Origin: Flavobacteriales bacterium
GTDB taxonomy: Bacteria; Bacteroidota; Bacteroidia; Flavobacteriales_G; JALEGO01
Direction: 5' to 3'
Assembly (NCBI GenBank): GCA_020628935.1
Contig: JAHDEG010000005.1
Span: 143,817 to 207,816 of the forward strand
DNA: 64,000 nucleotides
Part shown: positions 1-8,889 of the stretch, in pieces
Layout of the letters: every line of letters starts with the position of its first letter
Numbering within the stretch: the stretch's first letter is position 1
Notes under the pieces: model-generated
Told to the model about the DNA's origin: nothing
The model's input: the letters and a program-made list of their open reading frames with translations, nothing else
Database searches by the model: none
Program-made: the position numbers and the translations under genes

Positions 1-66
1 AGATATAAAACGATTAATAATAAATTATATTCCTTTACTTATCTTTAATTCAGTAAAAGTAAGAAT

Positions 67-1554
67 ATGAATAAAATACTAGTTGCCAATAGAGGGGAGA
101 TCGCATTAAGAATTATGCGTACGGCTAAAGAAATGGATATAAAAACGGTAGCTGTTTTTTCTGATCCTGATCGTAATGCTCCGCATGTTTTATTTGCTGA
201 TGAGAGTGTAGCGATAGGTGGCACCACTTCTGCAGAGTCATATTTAATAATGGATAAAATTATTGAAGTGGCGAAAGAGAGAGGTTGTGACAGTATTCAT
301 CCAGGATACGGGTTTTTATCAGAAAACCCCGAATTTGTAAAAAAAGTAGAAGGCAATAATATTACATTCATTGGCCCTTCAGCTGAGGCAATATTTCTCA
401 TGGGAAGTAAGCTAGAAGCTAAAAAATTGGCTAAAAAGCATAACATTCCATTAGTTCCGGGCACTGAATCTGCAATAGAATCAGTTTCAGAAGCTAAAGA
501 AATTGCTAGTAAAATTGGGTTTCCTATCTTAATTAAAGCCTCTGCTGGAGGTGGAGGAAAAGGAATGCGTGTTGTAAAAAATGCCGATGAACTTGAGTCT
601 CAAATGGAACGAGCAGTAAGTGAGGCTGTTTCATCATTTGGTGATGGATCTGTATTTATTGAAAGATATGTGTTAAATCCTAGACATATAGAGATTCAAG
701 TACTTTTAGATAAACATGGCAATGGTGTTCATTTATTTGAGCGTGAATGTTCTATTCAAAGAAGACATCAAAAAGTAGTAGAAGAAGCACCTTCAGTTGT
801 TCTTTCTGAAGAATTGAGAAAAGAAATGGGGGAGTGTGCTCTAAGAATATCTAGGGCATGTAATTATGTAGGAGTAGGTACAGTTGAGTTTCTACTAGAT
901 GATAAAAACAGATATTATTTTTTAGAAATGAATACTCGCTTACAAGTTGAGCATCCTGTAACAGAATTAATTACAGGAGTTGACTTAGTGAGACAACAAA
1001 TTAATGTTGCAAGAAATGAAAAATTAGCTTTTTCGCAAAACGATTTATCTATAAATGGTCATGCAATTGAGTTTAGAGTGTATGCCGAAGATTCTAATAA
1101 TGGTTTTTTACCTTCAACAGGAACACTTAAAACATATGTTGAACCCAATGGAAATGGAGTAAGAGTAGATAGTGGTTATAAAGAGGGAATGGAAATTCCT
1201 ATCTATTATGATCCAATGATATCTAAACTAGTTTGTTATGGCGCTACCAGAGAAGAAGCAATAGCTAAAAGTAAACGTGCGATTGCGGAGTACAAAATTA
1301 ATGGTGTTGAAACCACGCTTCCTTTTTGTGAGTTTGTTTTAAATCATAATAGTTTTAAAAAAGGAGACTTTGATACCAACTTTGTAAATAATTATTTTGA
1401 GGGGAAAATTCCTGAATTGTTGTTAACAGAACAAGAAAGAAATATTGTTGCTGTAATTACTTCGGGTGATCTTTTAGAAAAAAAAGTTGTTCAAATACAA
1501 CCTGAACTAGAAAACAGCGTATCAAACTGGAAAAGGAACCGTAGTACTCCGTAA
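67..1554 (+). CDS. accC: Biotin carboxylase subunit of an acyl-CoA carboxylase
   Basis: The 495-residue product carboxylates biotin on a carrier protein using ATP and bicarbonate. It begins with the biotin-carboxylase N-domain (ILVANRGEIALR), has HPGYGFLSEN near residues 78-87, the ATP-grasp glycine loop KASAGGGGKGMR near 157-168, and the catalytic/biotin-site segment EMNTRLQVEHPVTE near 288-301. There is no biotinyl domain, so it must work with a separate carrier and carboxyltransferase. Those genes are not in the window and could lie just to the left. The last 45 residues extend past the usual AccC end, as I remember for the propionyl-CoA carboxylase type in Bacteroidota, so acetyl-CoA and propionyl-CoA are both possible substrates. 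Only 66 bases precede it; they hold a purine-rich stretch (AGTAAAAGTAAG) before the ATG and nothing else I can name. The carboxylase class is certain; the substrate is not. Confidence 0.92.
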   Translation: MNKILVANRGEIALRIMRTAKEMDIKTVAVFSDPDRNAPHVLFADESVAIGGTTSAESYLIMDKIIEVAKERGCDSIHPGYGFLSENPEFVKKVEGNNITFIGPSAEAIFLMGSKLEAKKLAKKHNIPLVPGTESAIESVSEAKEIASKIGFPILIKASAGGGGKGMRVVKNADELESQMERAVSEAVSSFGDGSVFIERYVLNPRHIEIQVLLDKHGNGVHLFERECSIQRRHQKVVEEAPSVVLSEELRKEMGECALRISRACNYVGVGTVEFLLDDKNRYYFLEMNTRLQVEHPVTELITGVDLVRQQINVARNEKLAFSQNDLSINGHAIEFRVYAEDSNNGFLPSTGTLKTYVEPNGNGVRVDSGYKEGMEIPIYYDPMISKLVCYGATREEAIAKSKRAIAEYKINGVETTLPFCEFVLNHNSFKKGDFDTNFVNNYFEGKIPELLLTEQERNIVAVITSGDLLEKKVVQIQPELENSVSNWKRNRSTP

Positions 1555-1599
1555 TTTTTATTGAAATTACTTTGGTGCTATTTTTGTAGTACTGCTAAT

Positions 1600-2265
1600 A
1601 TGATAATGAAAACAATAAATAGTTTTATTTTATGTGTGCTACTTTCTGTTTTTAATGCAGTTAGCTCTCAAACGATTGCTCAATTAAATACAAATTCTAT
1701 GAGTCAGAGCGAGTATGAGGCTAATAGAGATGAGTTGCTTAAAAAAGGCAAGGTAGTTCCACTTAAAGTTGTTGGAGGAGATTCTATGGCATACGTTCAG
1801 TTGAATTCTTGCAGAATTGAATCAGCTCCTATTTTTGAAAGTAAAAAAGCATTGAGAAGATATAGAACTTTAGAGCGAAGAGTTAGAAAAGTATATCCTT
1901 ACGCTCAGGAAGCAGGAAAACGTTTAAAATTATATAATGATACTTTGAGTACCATGAAAATTGAGCTTGTTAGAAAGGCTTACATGAAAAAAACGGAGAA
2001 AGAGATTAAGAAGGAGTTTTTTAATGATTTAAAAAATCTAACAATGTCTGAAGGTAAAATTCTAATTCGATTAATTGATAGACAAACCGGAGATACATCT
2101 TATGAATTGCTCAGAGAGCTAAGAGGCACTATGTCAGCAGCTTTCTGGCAAACATTAGCAAAAGTTTGGGGGAATGACCTAAAAAAAGGTTTCGATGCGA
2201 GTACTGGTGAGGATAAAATTATAGAGCAAATAATCAACAATATTGAAAACGGTGCTTACAACTAG
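1600..2265 (+). CDS. DUF4294 family secreted protein
   Basis: A Bacteroidota-specific protein of unknown function, recognised by its C-terminal half: VYPYAQEAGKRL, then a charged segment, then LIRLIDRQTGDTSYELL and LRGTMSAAFWQ. The reading frame opens at a TTG at 1561, but the signal peptide (MKTINSFILCVLLSVFNAVSSQ) begins at ATG 1600 or 1606, so I place the start there. It is about 220 residues long, with a mature part that is mostly basic helix. It follows the biotin carboxylase by about 45 bp on the same strand. Its stop codon overlaps the stop of the convergent S74 gene (2262-2264), so no separate terminator fits between them. I know of no demonstrated function for this family. Confidence 0.8.
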   Translation: MIMKTINSFILCVLLSVFNAVSSQTIAQLNTNSMSQSEYEANRDELLKKGKVVPLKVVGGDSMAYVQLNSCRIESAPIFESKKALRRYRTLERRVRKVYPYAQEAGKRLKLYNDTLSTMKIELVRKAYMKKTEKEIKKEFFNDLKNLTMSEGKILIRLIDRQTGDTSYELLRELRGTMSAAFWQTLAKVWGNDLKKGFDASTGEDKIIEQIINNIENGAYN

Positions 2266-3593
2266 CGATTAATTTGCTTAAGTAATTTTTTGTTTTCTTT
2301 TTCAAGTGCATCAACTTTTTCTGATAAAGCTTTTATAGCTTCAATAATCATAGCGTCTAAACTACCATATTGGGTCATTAAGTATCCGAAGTCATCTGTT
2401 TTTACAAGCTCTGGAAATACTTCTTCTAAGTTCTGAGCTGTAAAGCCGTATTGTTTAACAGTGGGGCGAATTAAGCTTGTTTTGTTATCATTCCAATAGT
2501 ATGTTATACCGTTAAGCTTCTTTATTTTTTGCAAAATTTCTTCTGATTCTAATTGGGTGATGTCTGTTTTAAGCCTTTTGTCTGAGGTAGACCACATGTT
2601 TCCTCCAGCCGACTTAAATGCATCTCCATTTACATTTAAAGACTGCGTCATAGCAACATTATAATCCCAATTAATCCCAACTCTGTCTGTGCTAAAATCA
2701 CCGTATATTAAGGTATTAGCATTACTTGATGTTTCAATGTACAGTTTGTCATTTTCGGTTGTGGCATCAACTCCAGCTGAGTAACCAATAAAAACATTTC
2801 CACTTCCAGTATTTGCAAAACCTGAGCTATAACCAAGCGCAACATTTTTTGTGCCGGCACCATTGCTATTTAATGACCATTGACCAACTGCAACGTTATC
2901 GCTACCTGTTGTATTTAAATTCATTGAAGCAAAGCCTAATGCAGTGTTTCTCCTGCCTGTAGAATTTATTTGTAATGTATATGCTCCAATACCAACATTA
3001 GTGTTAGCAGCAGTTGCATCTCTTAAACTCTCAAAGCCAATACCAATGTTTTCTTTTCCCGAAACATTTTCTTTTCCGGCTTTATTTCCTACATATACGT
3101 TACTATTGCTTGTTTCATCATCATTTATTCCAGCTTCCTCCCCAATAAAAACACTTTGGCCATTATTTAGCGTTTCAATGGTGTGACCAGTAATTCTTAA
3201 TCTTTCAGTATTATTTGTTTTTATAGACAAATCTGTGTTATCAGTAGTTCCAATAAAATTTGTTCCAGCCGTTGTTCCTCCATTTCCTGATAATTCCCAT
3301 CCAGACCCACTTCCTCCAGATCCACCAGAAGAACCAGCTCCTATTTTGTTCCATTTAGTACCATCATAGTACCAAAAAGAACTTTGTGCATTCCAATATA
3401 CTAGCAATCCTGTAGCGGGTGTAGTAACAACACTTGTATCACTTAAGCGCGGTATAAGTACTCCTTGATCTGTAGAGCTAATCTCTAATGCAGCTGATGC
3501 ATCTGGTGTTGCAATACCAATACCAACATTATTTTGCGTAAATGCTACTTGAAAAATAGGTAATAAGGAAAATAAAGAGAGTAGATTTTTCAT
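2262..3593 (-). CDS. Cell-surface protein with YadA-like head repeats and C-terminal S74 (endosialidase-type) chaperone domain
   Basis: The frame opens at 3668, but the signal peptide (MKNLLSLFSLLPIFQVAFTQ) starts at ATG 3593, giving 443 residues. After a NVGIGIATPDASAALE opening, common in Bacteroidota surface proteins, comes a Gly/Ser linker (about residues 85-100). Next is a run of roughly 20-residue repeats of the type NVGIGAYTLQINSTGRRNTALG, which fit a YadA-like left-handed beta-roll head. The C-terminal 110 residues start with SDKRLKTDITQL, the classic S74 intramolecular chaperone, and end in a short coiled coil (ALSEKVDALEKENKKLL). In phage tail spikes S74 domains trimerise the fibre and cut themselves off; whether cleavage happens here is unknown. 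No type IX sorting domain is visible. Confidence 0.82.
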   Translation of the reverse strand: MKNLLSLFSLLPIFQVAFTQNNVGIGIATPDASAALEISSTDQGVLIPRLSDTSVVTTPATGLLVYWNAQSSFWYYDGTKWNKIGAGSSGGSGGSGSGWELSGNGGTTAGTNFIGTTDNTDLSIKTNNTERLRITGHTIETLNNGQSVFIGEEAGINDDETSNSNVYVGNKAGKENVSGKENIGIGFESLRDATAANTNVGIGAYTLQINSTGRRNTALGFASMNLNTTGSDNVAVGQWSLNSNGAGTKNVALGYSSGFANTGSGNVFIGYSAGVDATTENDKLYIETSSNANTLIYGDFSTDRVGINWDYNVAMTQSLNVNGDAFKSAGGNMWSTSDKRLKTDITQLESEEILQKIKKLNGITYYWNDNKTSLIRPTVKQYGFTAQNLEEVFPELVKTDDFGYLMTQYGSLDAMIIEAIKALSEKVDALEKENKKLLKQINR

Positions 3594-3683
3594 AAACGAA
3601 TTTATATGCCTTTCAAATGTACAAAAAACAGATTCAAAATGTAGGGATTCTGTTTTGGTTTCTTTCACTTCTGAAATAACTCT

Positions 3684-3691
3684 TATCTTTG
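3684..3691 (+). promoter_or_regulatory. Probable -7 promoter element for the thiolase gene
   Basis: TATCTTTG matches the Bacteroidota -7 consensus TAnnTTTG and lies 18 bp before the chosen thiolase ATG (3710). A TTG at 3655-3657 is 26 bp upstream, further than the usual 17-23, so the -33 half is weak. The implied mRNA leader is very short. Confidence 0.4.
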
Positions 3692-3709
3692 CATTATAAA
3701 ATGAATTTT

Positions 3710-4888
3710 ATGAGTAAAAAAGTATATATAGTATCGGCCGTTAGAACTCCTATGGGAAGTTTTTTAGGAAGTTTATCATCAGTTTCTGCTCCAAAATTAG
3801 GTGCAACGGCTATCAAGGGTGCTTTAGATAAAGCAAACTTAAAGCCCGGTAATGTGGATGAAGTTATAATGGGTAATGTTTTACAGGCCGGTTTAGGCCA
3901 GGCCCCAGCACGTCAGGCTTCTATGTTTGCTGGAATAGATAAAAATGTACCTTGTACAACAATAAATAAGGTTTGTGCATCGGGTATGAAAGCAATTTCA
4001 CTTGCTGCTCAGTCTATCATAGCAGGCGATAATAATATTGTTGTTGCTGGCGGTATGGAAAATATGAGTGCAGTACCACATTACATGGAAGGAAGGTCAG
4101 GCAAGAAGTTTGGTGATATTAAAGTTAAAGATGGTATGTTACTTGATGGATTAACAGATGTTTATAACGATTACCATATGGGTAATGCGGCTGAACTTTG
4201 TGCAAACGAATGTAGTATTTCAAGAGAGGAGCAAGATGAATTTGCTATTGAGTCGTACAAAAGAGCTGCAAAAGCATGGAGTGATGGTAAATTTAACGAT
4301 GAGGTTGTACCGGTAGAAATTCCTCAAAGAAAAGGTGATCCTATTATGTTTTCTGAGGATGAAGAATACAAATCTGTAAATTTTGAAAAGTTAAAAAAAT
4401 TGCGCCCAGCTTTTGTTAAGGAAGGATCTGTAACAGCTGCTAACGCTTCTACTTTAAACGATGGAGCATCGGCATTAATTTTAGCGAGTGAAGAAGCTGT
4501 TTCAAAATACAATTTAAAGCCAATAGCCAGGATAGTTTCTTATGCTGATGCTGCGCAAGAGCCTGAATGGTTTACTACAGCACCTTCAAAGGCATTGCCA
4601 ATAGCTTTAGGAAAAGCAGATTTGAAAAATGCCGATATCGACTTTTGGGAGTTAAATCAAGCTTTTTCAGTAGTAGGATTAGCTAATATTAAAAAATTAG
4701 GTTTAGATGCTAGTAAGGTTGATGTTAATGGAGGAGCTGTTGCCCTTGGTCATCCTTTAGGTAATTCTGGTTCAAGAATTATTGTAACACTTATTAATGT
4801 ATTAAAACAAAACGGAGGTAAGTTTGGTGCTGCCGGTATATGTAATGGTGGAGGTGGTGCTTCTGCTATGGTTATTGAAAATATTTAA
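3710..4888 (+). CDS. Acetyl-CoA C-acetyltransferase (thiolase)
   Basis: This thiolase condenses two acetyl-CoA or cleaves acetoacetyl-CoA. The frame also contains an ATG at 3701, but starting at 3710 (MSKKVYIVSAVRTPMGSF) matches the usual family start and gives the standard 392 residues. Visible residues are the nucleophilic Cys89 in NKVCASGMKA, the GGMENMS loop, NEAF-like motif LNQAFSVV, the catalytic His in GGAVALGHPLGNSG, and the second Cys in CNGGGGAS near the C-terminus. It stands alone: the next gene converges on it across a strong hairpin. With CoA-transferase subunit B (11108-11764) it could serve ketone-body or short acyl-CoA metabolism, but the two are 6 kb apart, so that link is inference. 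Confidence 0.92.
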   Translation: MSKKVYIVSAVRTPMGSFLGSLSSVSAPKLGATAIKGALDKANLKPGNVDEVIMGNVLQAGLGQAPARQASMFAGIDKNVPCTTINKVCASGMKAISLAAQSIIAGDNNIVVAGGMENMSAVPHYMEGRSGKKFGDIKVKDGMLLDGLTDVYNDYHMGNAAELCANECSISREEQDEFAIESYKRAAKAWSDGKFNDEVVPVEIPQRKGDPIMFSEDEEYKSVNFEKLKKLRPAFVKEGSVTAANASTLNDGASALILASEEAVSKYNLKPIARIVSYADAAQEPEWFTTAPSKALPIALGKADLKNADIDFWELNQAFSVVGLANIKKLGLDASKVDVNGGAVALGHPLGNSGSRIIVTLINVLKQNGGKFGAAGICNGGGGASAMVIENI

Positions 4889-4890
4889 AA

Positions 4891-4940
4891 TTTAATTAAA
4901 CTACTAGGTTTATAATTATAAGTCTAGTAGTTTAATTAAA
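4891..4940. terminator. Bidirectional terminator hairpin between convergent genes
   Basis: Perfect 17-bp arms, TTTAATTAAACTACTAG (4891-4907) and its complement (4924-4940), enclose a 16-nt middle that can pair further. The A/T-rich outer ends supply U-runs in both directions. It starts 2 bp after the thiolase stop and ends 2 bp before the stop of the convergent repeat protein. Confidence 0.85.
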
Positions 4941-4942
4941 AA

Positions 4943-7570
4943 CTAGAATACATTAACATTAAATGTGCACCCTCCAGAGCCGTTGCTACCACTAATTGTA
5001 AAGTTATTTGTTTGAGGACCGTTTGATGGGGTCCCACTACTTAGTAGATCTACATATTGAGTTCCTGTGCTAGCAAAACTACCTGTTGCAGAAAAGGAGT
5101 AGCCGTTAACTGTGTTTGTTGAAATAGTGAATGGACCAGTTTCGGTCACTGAAACTTGAATTCTTATATAATGTGTAGCGTTTAATGAGTTCCCGCTTTG
5201 GTAGTTCCCGTTAACTGATATTGCTCCGCAAGTACCTCCATTTCCAACACTGTATATTGCTGTGCCATCGAAAACTTCAACTAAAGTAGCACAGGTTTCA
5301 CCATTGTCAGCGCTTATTGTTAATATGTCGAGTTGATGTCCATTAATTGGTGTACCATTGGCTTGTAACACCACACTTTGTTCTCCAGTTGTTGTGAAAA
5401 CTCCTGAGCTGCTTAGGTTATAGCCGTTAACAGTATTAGAGTTCATGTTGTAAGGTCCAAGTTTATTTACATTTACTGTTGCTACAACAACTTCATCAGA
5501 GGTTAAAGCCTCCCCGCCTTCAAAAAATCCATATTGATTTGTTAAACATCCAAGTCCGAATGTATAATCAAAAAAGTCAATTGTCATTTGGCAAGATCCA
5601 AAATACCCGTTACTCAAATTATATGTGAAACTACCATCACTAACAGGTGTTCCATATGCATATATTTTTTGTGAAGTAGCTATGTAAGATCCCCCAGTAC
5701 TACCTTGCGTATAAAAATAAATTCCATTAACAGTATCACTTATTATTTCATAGTTATTTAAGTTGGGGTTGCTAAAGTTTAGCGCTACATTTATATAGTT
5801 TTCGGAGGTCATTTCTACTCCTGCAGAGTAGCTGCCATGTGCTTTTTTGTTCGACCCTGTAGTTCCAAAGCAATTTATACTATAATTTGTGTTAACGAAT
5901 ACTTGTTTATTACATGTTCCGGATCCATTACCATATGTTGTTAAGCTAAACTCTCCAGGATTACTTGGTGTTACACTTGGACAGTATAATCTAACGTTTT
6001 GGGCTCCAGCGGAGTTGAAAATGCCTGATGCTTCGAAATGGATACCATTCACAGTGTCAGTTCTAATTTGATAAGAACCAGGAGAATTAACCAAAACTCT
6101 TAAATCAAAGTATGCATCATTTTTGCTTTCACCTACGATGAAATTTACATCTTTACTTGTACTTGCGTTACAATCGTAGTCTATTTGATAGTTCGCTGCA
6201 GGTGGTAAACCATTTGTTACATAGTTGGTGAAAAAACACTCTCCAGTTCCTGATAATTCATTTTCAACCTTAATTTTTAAAGTGTTTGTTACGTCCGAAA
6301 CAATAGCTTTGCCTCTAGGGTACAATCTTACTTGAACATATGGAGACATTCCAACTGATAAATATTTGATGTCAGACACAAAATAGTAGCCATTAACAGT
6401 ATCTGTTCTAAATTTTACATATCCAGCCTGTGTAACATTTATGTTACTAATTGTTATATGTCTACCATAATTTTGTTGACTGGTATATGTCAAGTCACCG
6501 TAAAATGTTCCGCTACTATAATTAGTGCAATTGGAGGTCCCCAGTTCTACTATGGCGCTATTGTATCTATAATATGGAACGAAGCAGCTGCCAAGATTTT
6601 CTGAACCATAAACGTAAAAACTATTACTTGTCCAACCTGTGTTTTCGTCTTCACCTACAGGATACAATCTTACAGCACGAATATTTGTATCGATAAAAAT
6701 ACCATCATTTATAAATGTGATCCCGCTTCTGGTGCTGGACTTAATGCTGTAAGGACCTGGTTGCTCAGGCTTAACTTTAACTTCAATGAAGTTTTCAAAT
6801 GAAATTGGAACATCAATAAACATTGATTTACCGGTAAGTGCATCTGTACATTTATTATCAGACTCTTCAACAATTGTATATTTAGTTGTAATTTCCGATT
6901 TATGGGAACTTATTATAGTGTAAGAATAGCCATCATGTTTGAATATAAATGATTTGTGCCCATCAATTACATCTATAATAATACAGGTATCATTGTAATT
7001 TATAAACCCACCATTTTCTACTTTGATTTTTACTGTACCTGATCCAAATTTTCGAGTTATTGATACTGGATGTTCTAGTGCTGGTATAGGCAGAGTTATG
7101 GTTGCTGATCCAGTAACAAATATATAACCAACAGAATCACCAACGGTGTAATCGCTTTCAGTTTCTATGGTTTGTAATTTACTATCTGAATCCCAAATTA
7201 CATTAGATCCGTTATATTTTAAAACTTTAACTCCTTGCGGAGCGGTAGTAGGTAACGAATACTGATCATTTATTTCTAATTCTGTTGTTGTTACTTTACC
7301 ATTTACATCAAGTTTCGATTGTGGGTTTTCTGTTCCAATGCCAACATTCCCGTCTATAACAGTGTTTCCTGCTTCATCTACTGAAAAAACATTTTCATCC
7401 GAATTGGTTCCTACGTTTAGCAAAATTTCATTAGGGGTTGCTGATGATTTATGTATGTCGAGCAATGAATTTGGCGCATGATTGGCATCATCACTTATAG
7501 AGACTTTTTGTGCACATATTTTTATTGTGACAAATGATGTTATTAGAATTAAAGATAAATGTTTAACCAT
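4943..7570 (-). CDS. Large secreted repeat protein (six NTVNGY-type repeats)
   Basis: An 875-residue protein with a clear signal peptide (MVKHLSLILITSFVTIKICAQ). Residues 20-110 resemble the start of the S74 protein next door (NVGIGTENPQSKLDVNG), a motif typical of adhesin-like Bacteroidota surface proteins. From about residue 270 there are six repeats of 85-110 residues, each with a (D/N)TVNGYxF core (first copy degenerate: STRSGITF), then xxGxFxxxGxQxVxL and a single conserved Cys near the repeat end (GTCNKQVF, GGCTFNVNVF). It ends within a repeat; no CHU_C or Por-type sorting domain and no anchor is visible. Either it is exported another way, the repeat itself serves for surface retention, or it depends on a partner. 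The nearest candidate partner is the S74 protein on the same strand beyond the thiolase gene. I recognise the repeat but know no function. Confidence 0.75.
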   Translation of the reverse strand: MVKHLSLILITSFVTIKICAQKVSISDDANHAPNSLLDIHKSSATPNEILLNVGTNSDENVFSVDEAGNTVIDGNVGIGTENPQSKLDVNGKVTTTELEINDQYSLPTTAPQGVKVLKYNGSNVIWDSDSKLQTIETESDYTVGDSVGYIFVTGSATITLPIPALEHPVSITRKFGSGTVKIKVENGGFINYNDTCIIIDVIDGHKSFIFKHDGYSYTIISSHKSEITTKYTIVEESDNKCTDALTGKSMFIDVPISFENFIEVKVKPEQPGPYSIKSSTRSGITFINDGIFIDTNIRAVRLYPVGEDENTGWTSNSFYVYGSENLGSCFVPYYRYNSAIVELGTSNCTNYSSGTFYGDLTYTSQQNYGRHITISNINVTQAGYVKFRTDTVNGYYFVSDIKYLSVGMSPYVQVRLYPRGKAIVSDVTNTLKIKVENELSGTGECFFTNYVTNGLPPAANYQIDYDCNASTSKDVNFIVGESKNDAYFDLRVLVNSPGSYQIRTDTVNGIHFEASGIFNSAGAQNVRLYCPSVTPSNPGEFSLTTYGNGSGTCNKQVFVNTNYSINCFGTTGSNKKAHGSYSAGVEMTSENYINVALNFSNPNLNNYEIISDTVNGIYFYTQGSTGGSYIATSQKIYAYGTPVSDGSFTYNLSNGYFGSCQMTIDFFDYTFGLGCLTNQYGFFEGGEALTSDEVVVATVNVNKLGPYNMNSNTVNGYNLSSSGVFTTTGEQSVVLQANGTPINGHQLDILTISADNGETCATLVEVFDGTAIYSVGNGGTCGAISVNGNYQSGNSLNATHYIRIQVSVTETGPFTISTNTVNGYSFSATGSFASTGTQYVDLLSSGTPSNGPQTNNFTISGSNGSGGCTFNVNVF

Positions 7571-7804
7571 TATATTTCGTTTGATTAGGTATATATGGTA
7601 AATAATTTAAAATGTTTCGTTTTTAAGGTGTTTTTTTGACTAAGTATTATTTGATTTTTTAGTTATTGTTATTCATACTTAATATCTGTGTAGTAAAACT
7701 TTACTTAGCATTAAAAATGCTGAGTTTGTATTTACTAAATCTTTGGTTTAAAATTGTATTTTAGTTAAGTGAATGCCTGTTATTCACATTAAATTATTAA
7801 TTAC

Positions 7805-8590
7805 ATGAAAAAAGGTATTTGCTTGTTATCTGCTATCCCCTGTCGCAGAGACCCTTCTCATAAAAGTGAAATGGTAACTCAACTTTTATGGGGTGATTTA
7901 TTTCAAGTACAAGAAGATAAAGGTGACTGGTTTAACATCATCATATCAGCGGATGGTTATGAAACTTGGGTGGATAAAAAGCAAGTAAATATTATATCTG
8001 AAGCTCAATATGAAGTTTATAATACGGGGAATAAAGAGTTGGTTGTTAATTTATTATCGTATGTTAACTTTAGAGATGATAAAATGCCTTTGGTGCTTGG
8101 CTCTACATTAAGAAGAGTGGATAAAGTTTCTTTCCAAGGAGAGTGTTCTGGAGTTGATGACAGCCCCTCACATTTAATGGAGATTGCTATGCAGTACTTA
8201 AATGCGCCATATTTGTGGGGAGGAAAAACTCCTTTTGGTATTGATTGTTCTGGTTTTACTCAAATGGTTTTTAAGCATTGCGGAGTACAACTTAAAAGAG
8301 ATGCCTCACAGCAGGCTGAGCAAGGCGAAATGATTCCGTTTATTGAGCAAGCTCAGTTTGGTGATTTGGCTTTTTTTGAGGATTATAATACAGATAGTGG
8401 TGTGCTAACAGATAATGAAGGTAGGCCTGAGTCAAGAAGAATAACTCATGTAGGAATAATTTTAGATAACAGAACTATTATACATGCATCTGGAAAAGTA
8501 AAGGGTGACACCCTTGATCATGAAGGTATTTTTAGTAAATCAACTGGTGGCTATACGCATAAACTTAGATTTATTAAGAGGGTACTTTAA
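7805..8590 (+). CDS. NlpC/P60 family cell-wall peptidase with SH3-like N-terminal domain
   Basis: A 261-residue member of the C40 cysteine peptidases, which typically cut the gamma-D-Glu to diamino acid bond of peptidoglycan stem peptides. Residues 1-120 look like one or two bacterial SH3 folds (WGDLFQVQEDKGDWFNI). The catalytic domain starts near residue 125: YLWGGKTPFGIDCSGF with the nucleophile Cys near 148, ITHVGIIL with the catalytic His near 215, and a polar third residue around IIHASG. No signal peptide or lipobox is visible, which is usual for this subfamily in Bacteroidota. So its compartment is uncertain; a role in cytoplasmic recycling of muropeptides is a plausible inference. It is a single gene ended by a strong terminator. 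Confidence 0.88.
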   Translation: MKKGICLLSAIPCRRDPSHKSEMVTQLLWGDLFQVQEDKGDWFNIIISADGYETWVDKKQVNIISEAQYEVYNTGNKELVVNLLSYVNFRDDKMPLVLGSTLRRVDKVSFQGECSGVDDSPSHLMEIAMQYLNAPYLWGGKTPFGIDCSGFTQMVFKHCGVQLKRDASQQAEQGEMIPFIEQAQFGDLAFFEDYNTDSGVLTDNEGRPESRRITHVGIILDNRTIIHASGKVKGDTLDHEGIFSKSTGGYTHKLRFIKRVL

Positions 8591-8615
8591 ATAAAATTAT
8601 AAACGTTGTATAAAC

Positions 8616-8651
8616 AAAAAGCGGCTGAATTATTTAATTCTGCCGCTTTTT
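8616..8651. terminator. Bidirectional intrinsic terminator
   Basis: AAAAAGCGGC (8616-8625) pairs with GCCGCTTTTT (8642-8651), with inner GAATT/AATTC pairing around an ATTT loop. A T-run follows on the plus strand and an A-run precedes, so it can end the NlpC/P60 transcript and the minus-strand transcript coming from the antiporter side. Confidence 0.88.
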
Positions 8652-8657
8652 GTTTTT

Positions 8658-8819
8658 TTAATTCTTAAAAATTATTGCTTCACCTATTGTTTTGGTATTA
8701 CACATTTGAATAGTAGCAGAATATGCCGTTAAAAATTCAATAGTATTTGCTTTGGGAAGCAACTTGCTGTTAAAGCGTTTGTTTTTAAGTATGTTTTGTA
8801 GGGTGTAGAGTTTATCCAT
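8658..8819 (-). CDS. Possible small protein of 53 residues
   Basis: A short reading frame (MDKLYTLQNILKNKRF... ending in GEAIIFKN) lies between the antiporter gene and the bidirectional terminator. It begins 71 bp after the antiporter stop on the same strand and its stop sits 7 bp before the terminator stem, which is what a last small cistron would look like. The composition is basic, with a hydrophobic C-terminal half. It has no signal peptide or motif that I recognise. Short proteins of this general build occur in flavobacterial genomes, but I cannot name a family. It may also be untranslated 3' sequence. Confidence 0.4.
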   Translation of the reverse strand: MDKLYTLQNILKNKRFNSKLLPKANTIEFLTAYSATIQMCNTKTIGEAIIFKN

Positions 8820-8889
8820 ATAATATAATTTGTGTTATTCATTTTACAAATAACGCCTTCATATAATTTATATTGTTTTGGATTAGAAA

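Noticed and set aside
4943-7570. Nucleotide-level tandem repeats or CRISPR-like array
   Set aside because: The repetition is at protein level with diverged codons and no uniform spacers.
7704-7787. Two small inverted repeats (7704-7724 and 7769-7787) in the divergent gap before the NlpC/P60 gene
   Set aside because: Arms of 6-9 bp in an A/T-rich gap are expected by chance and neither has a T-run or a promoter-centred position.
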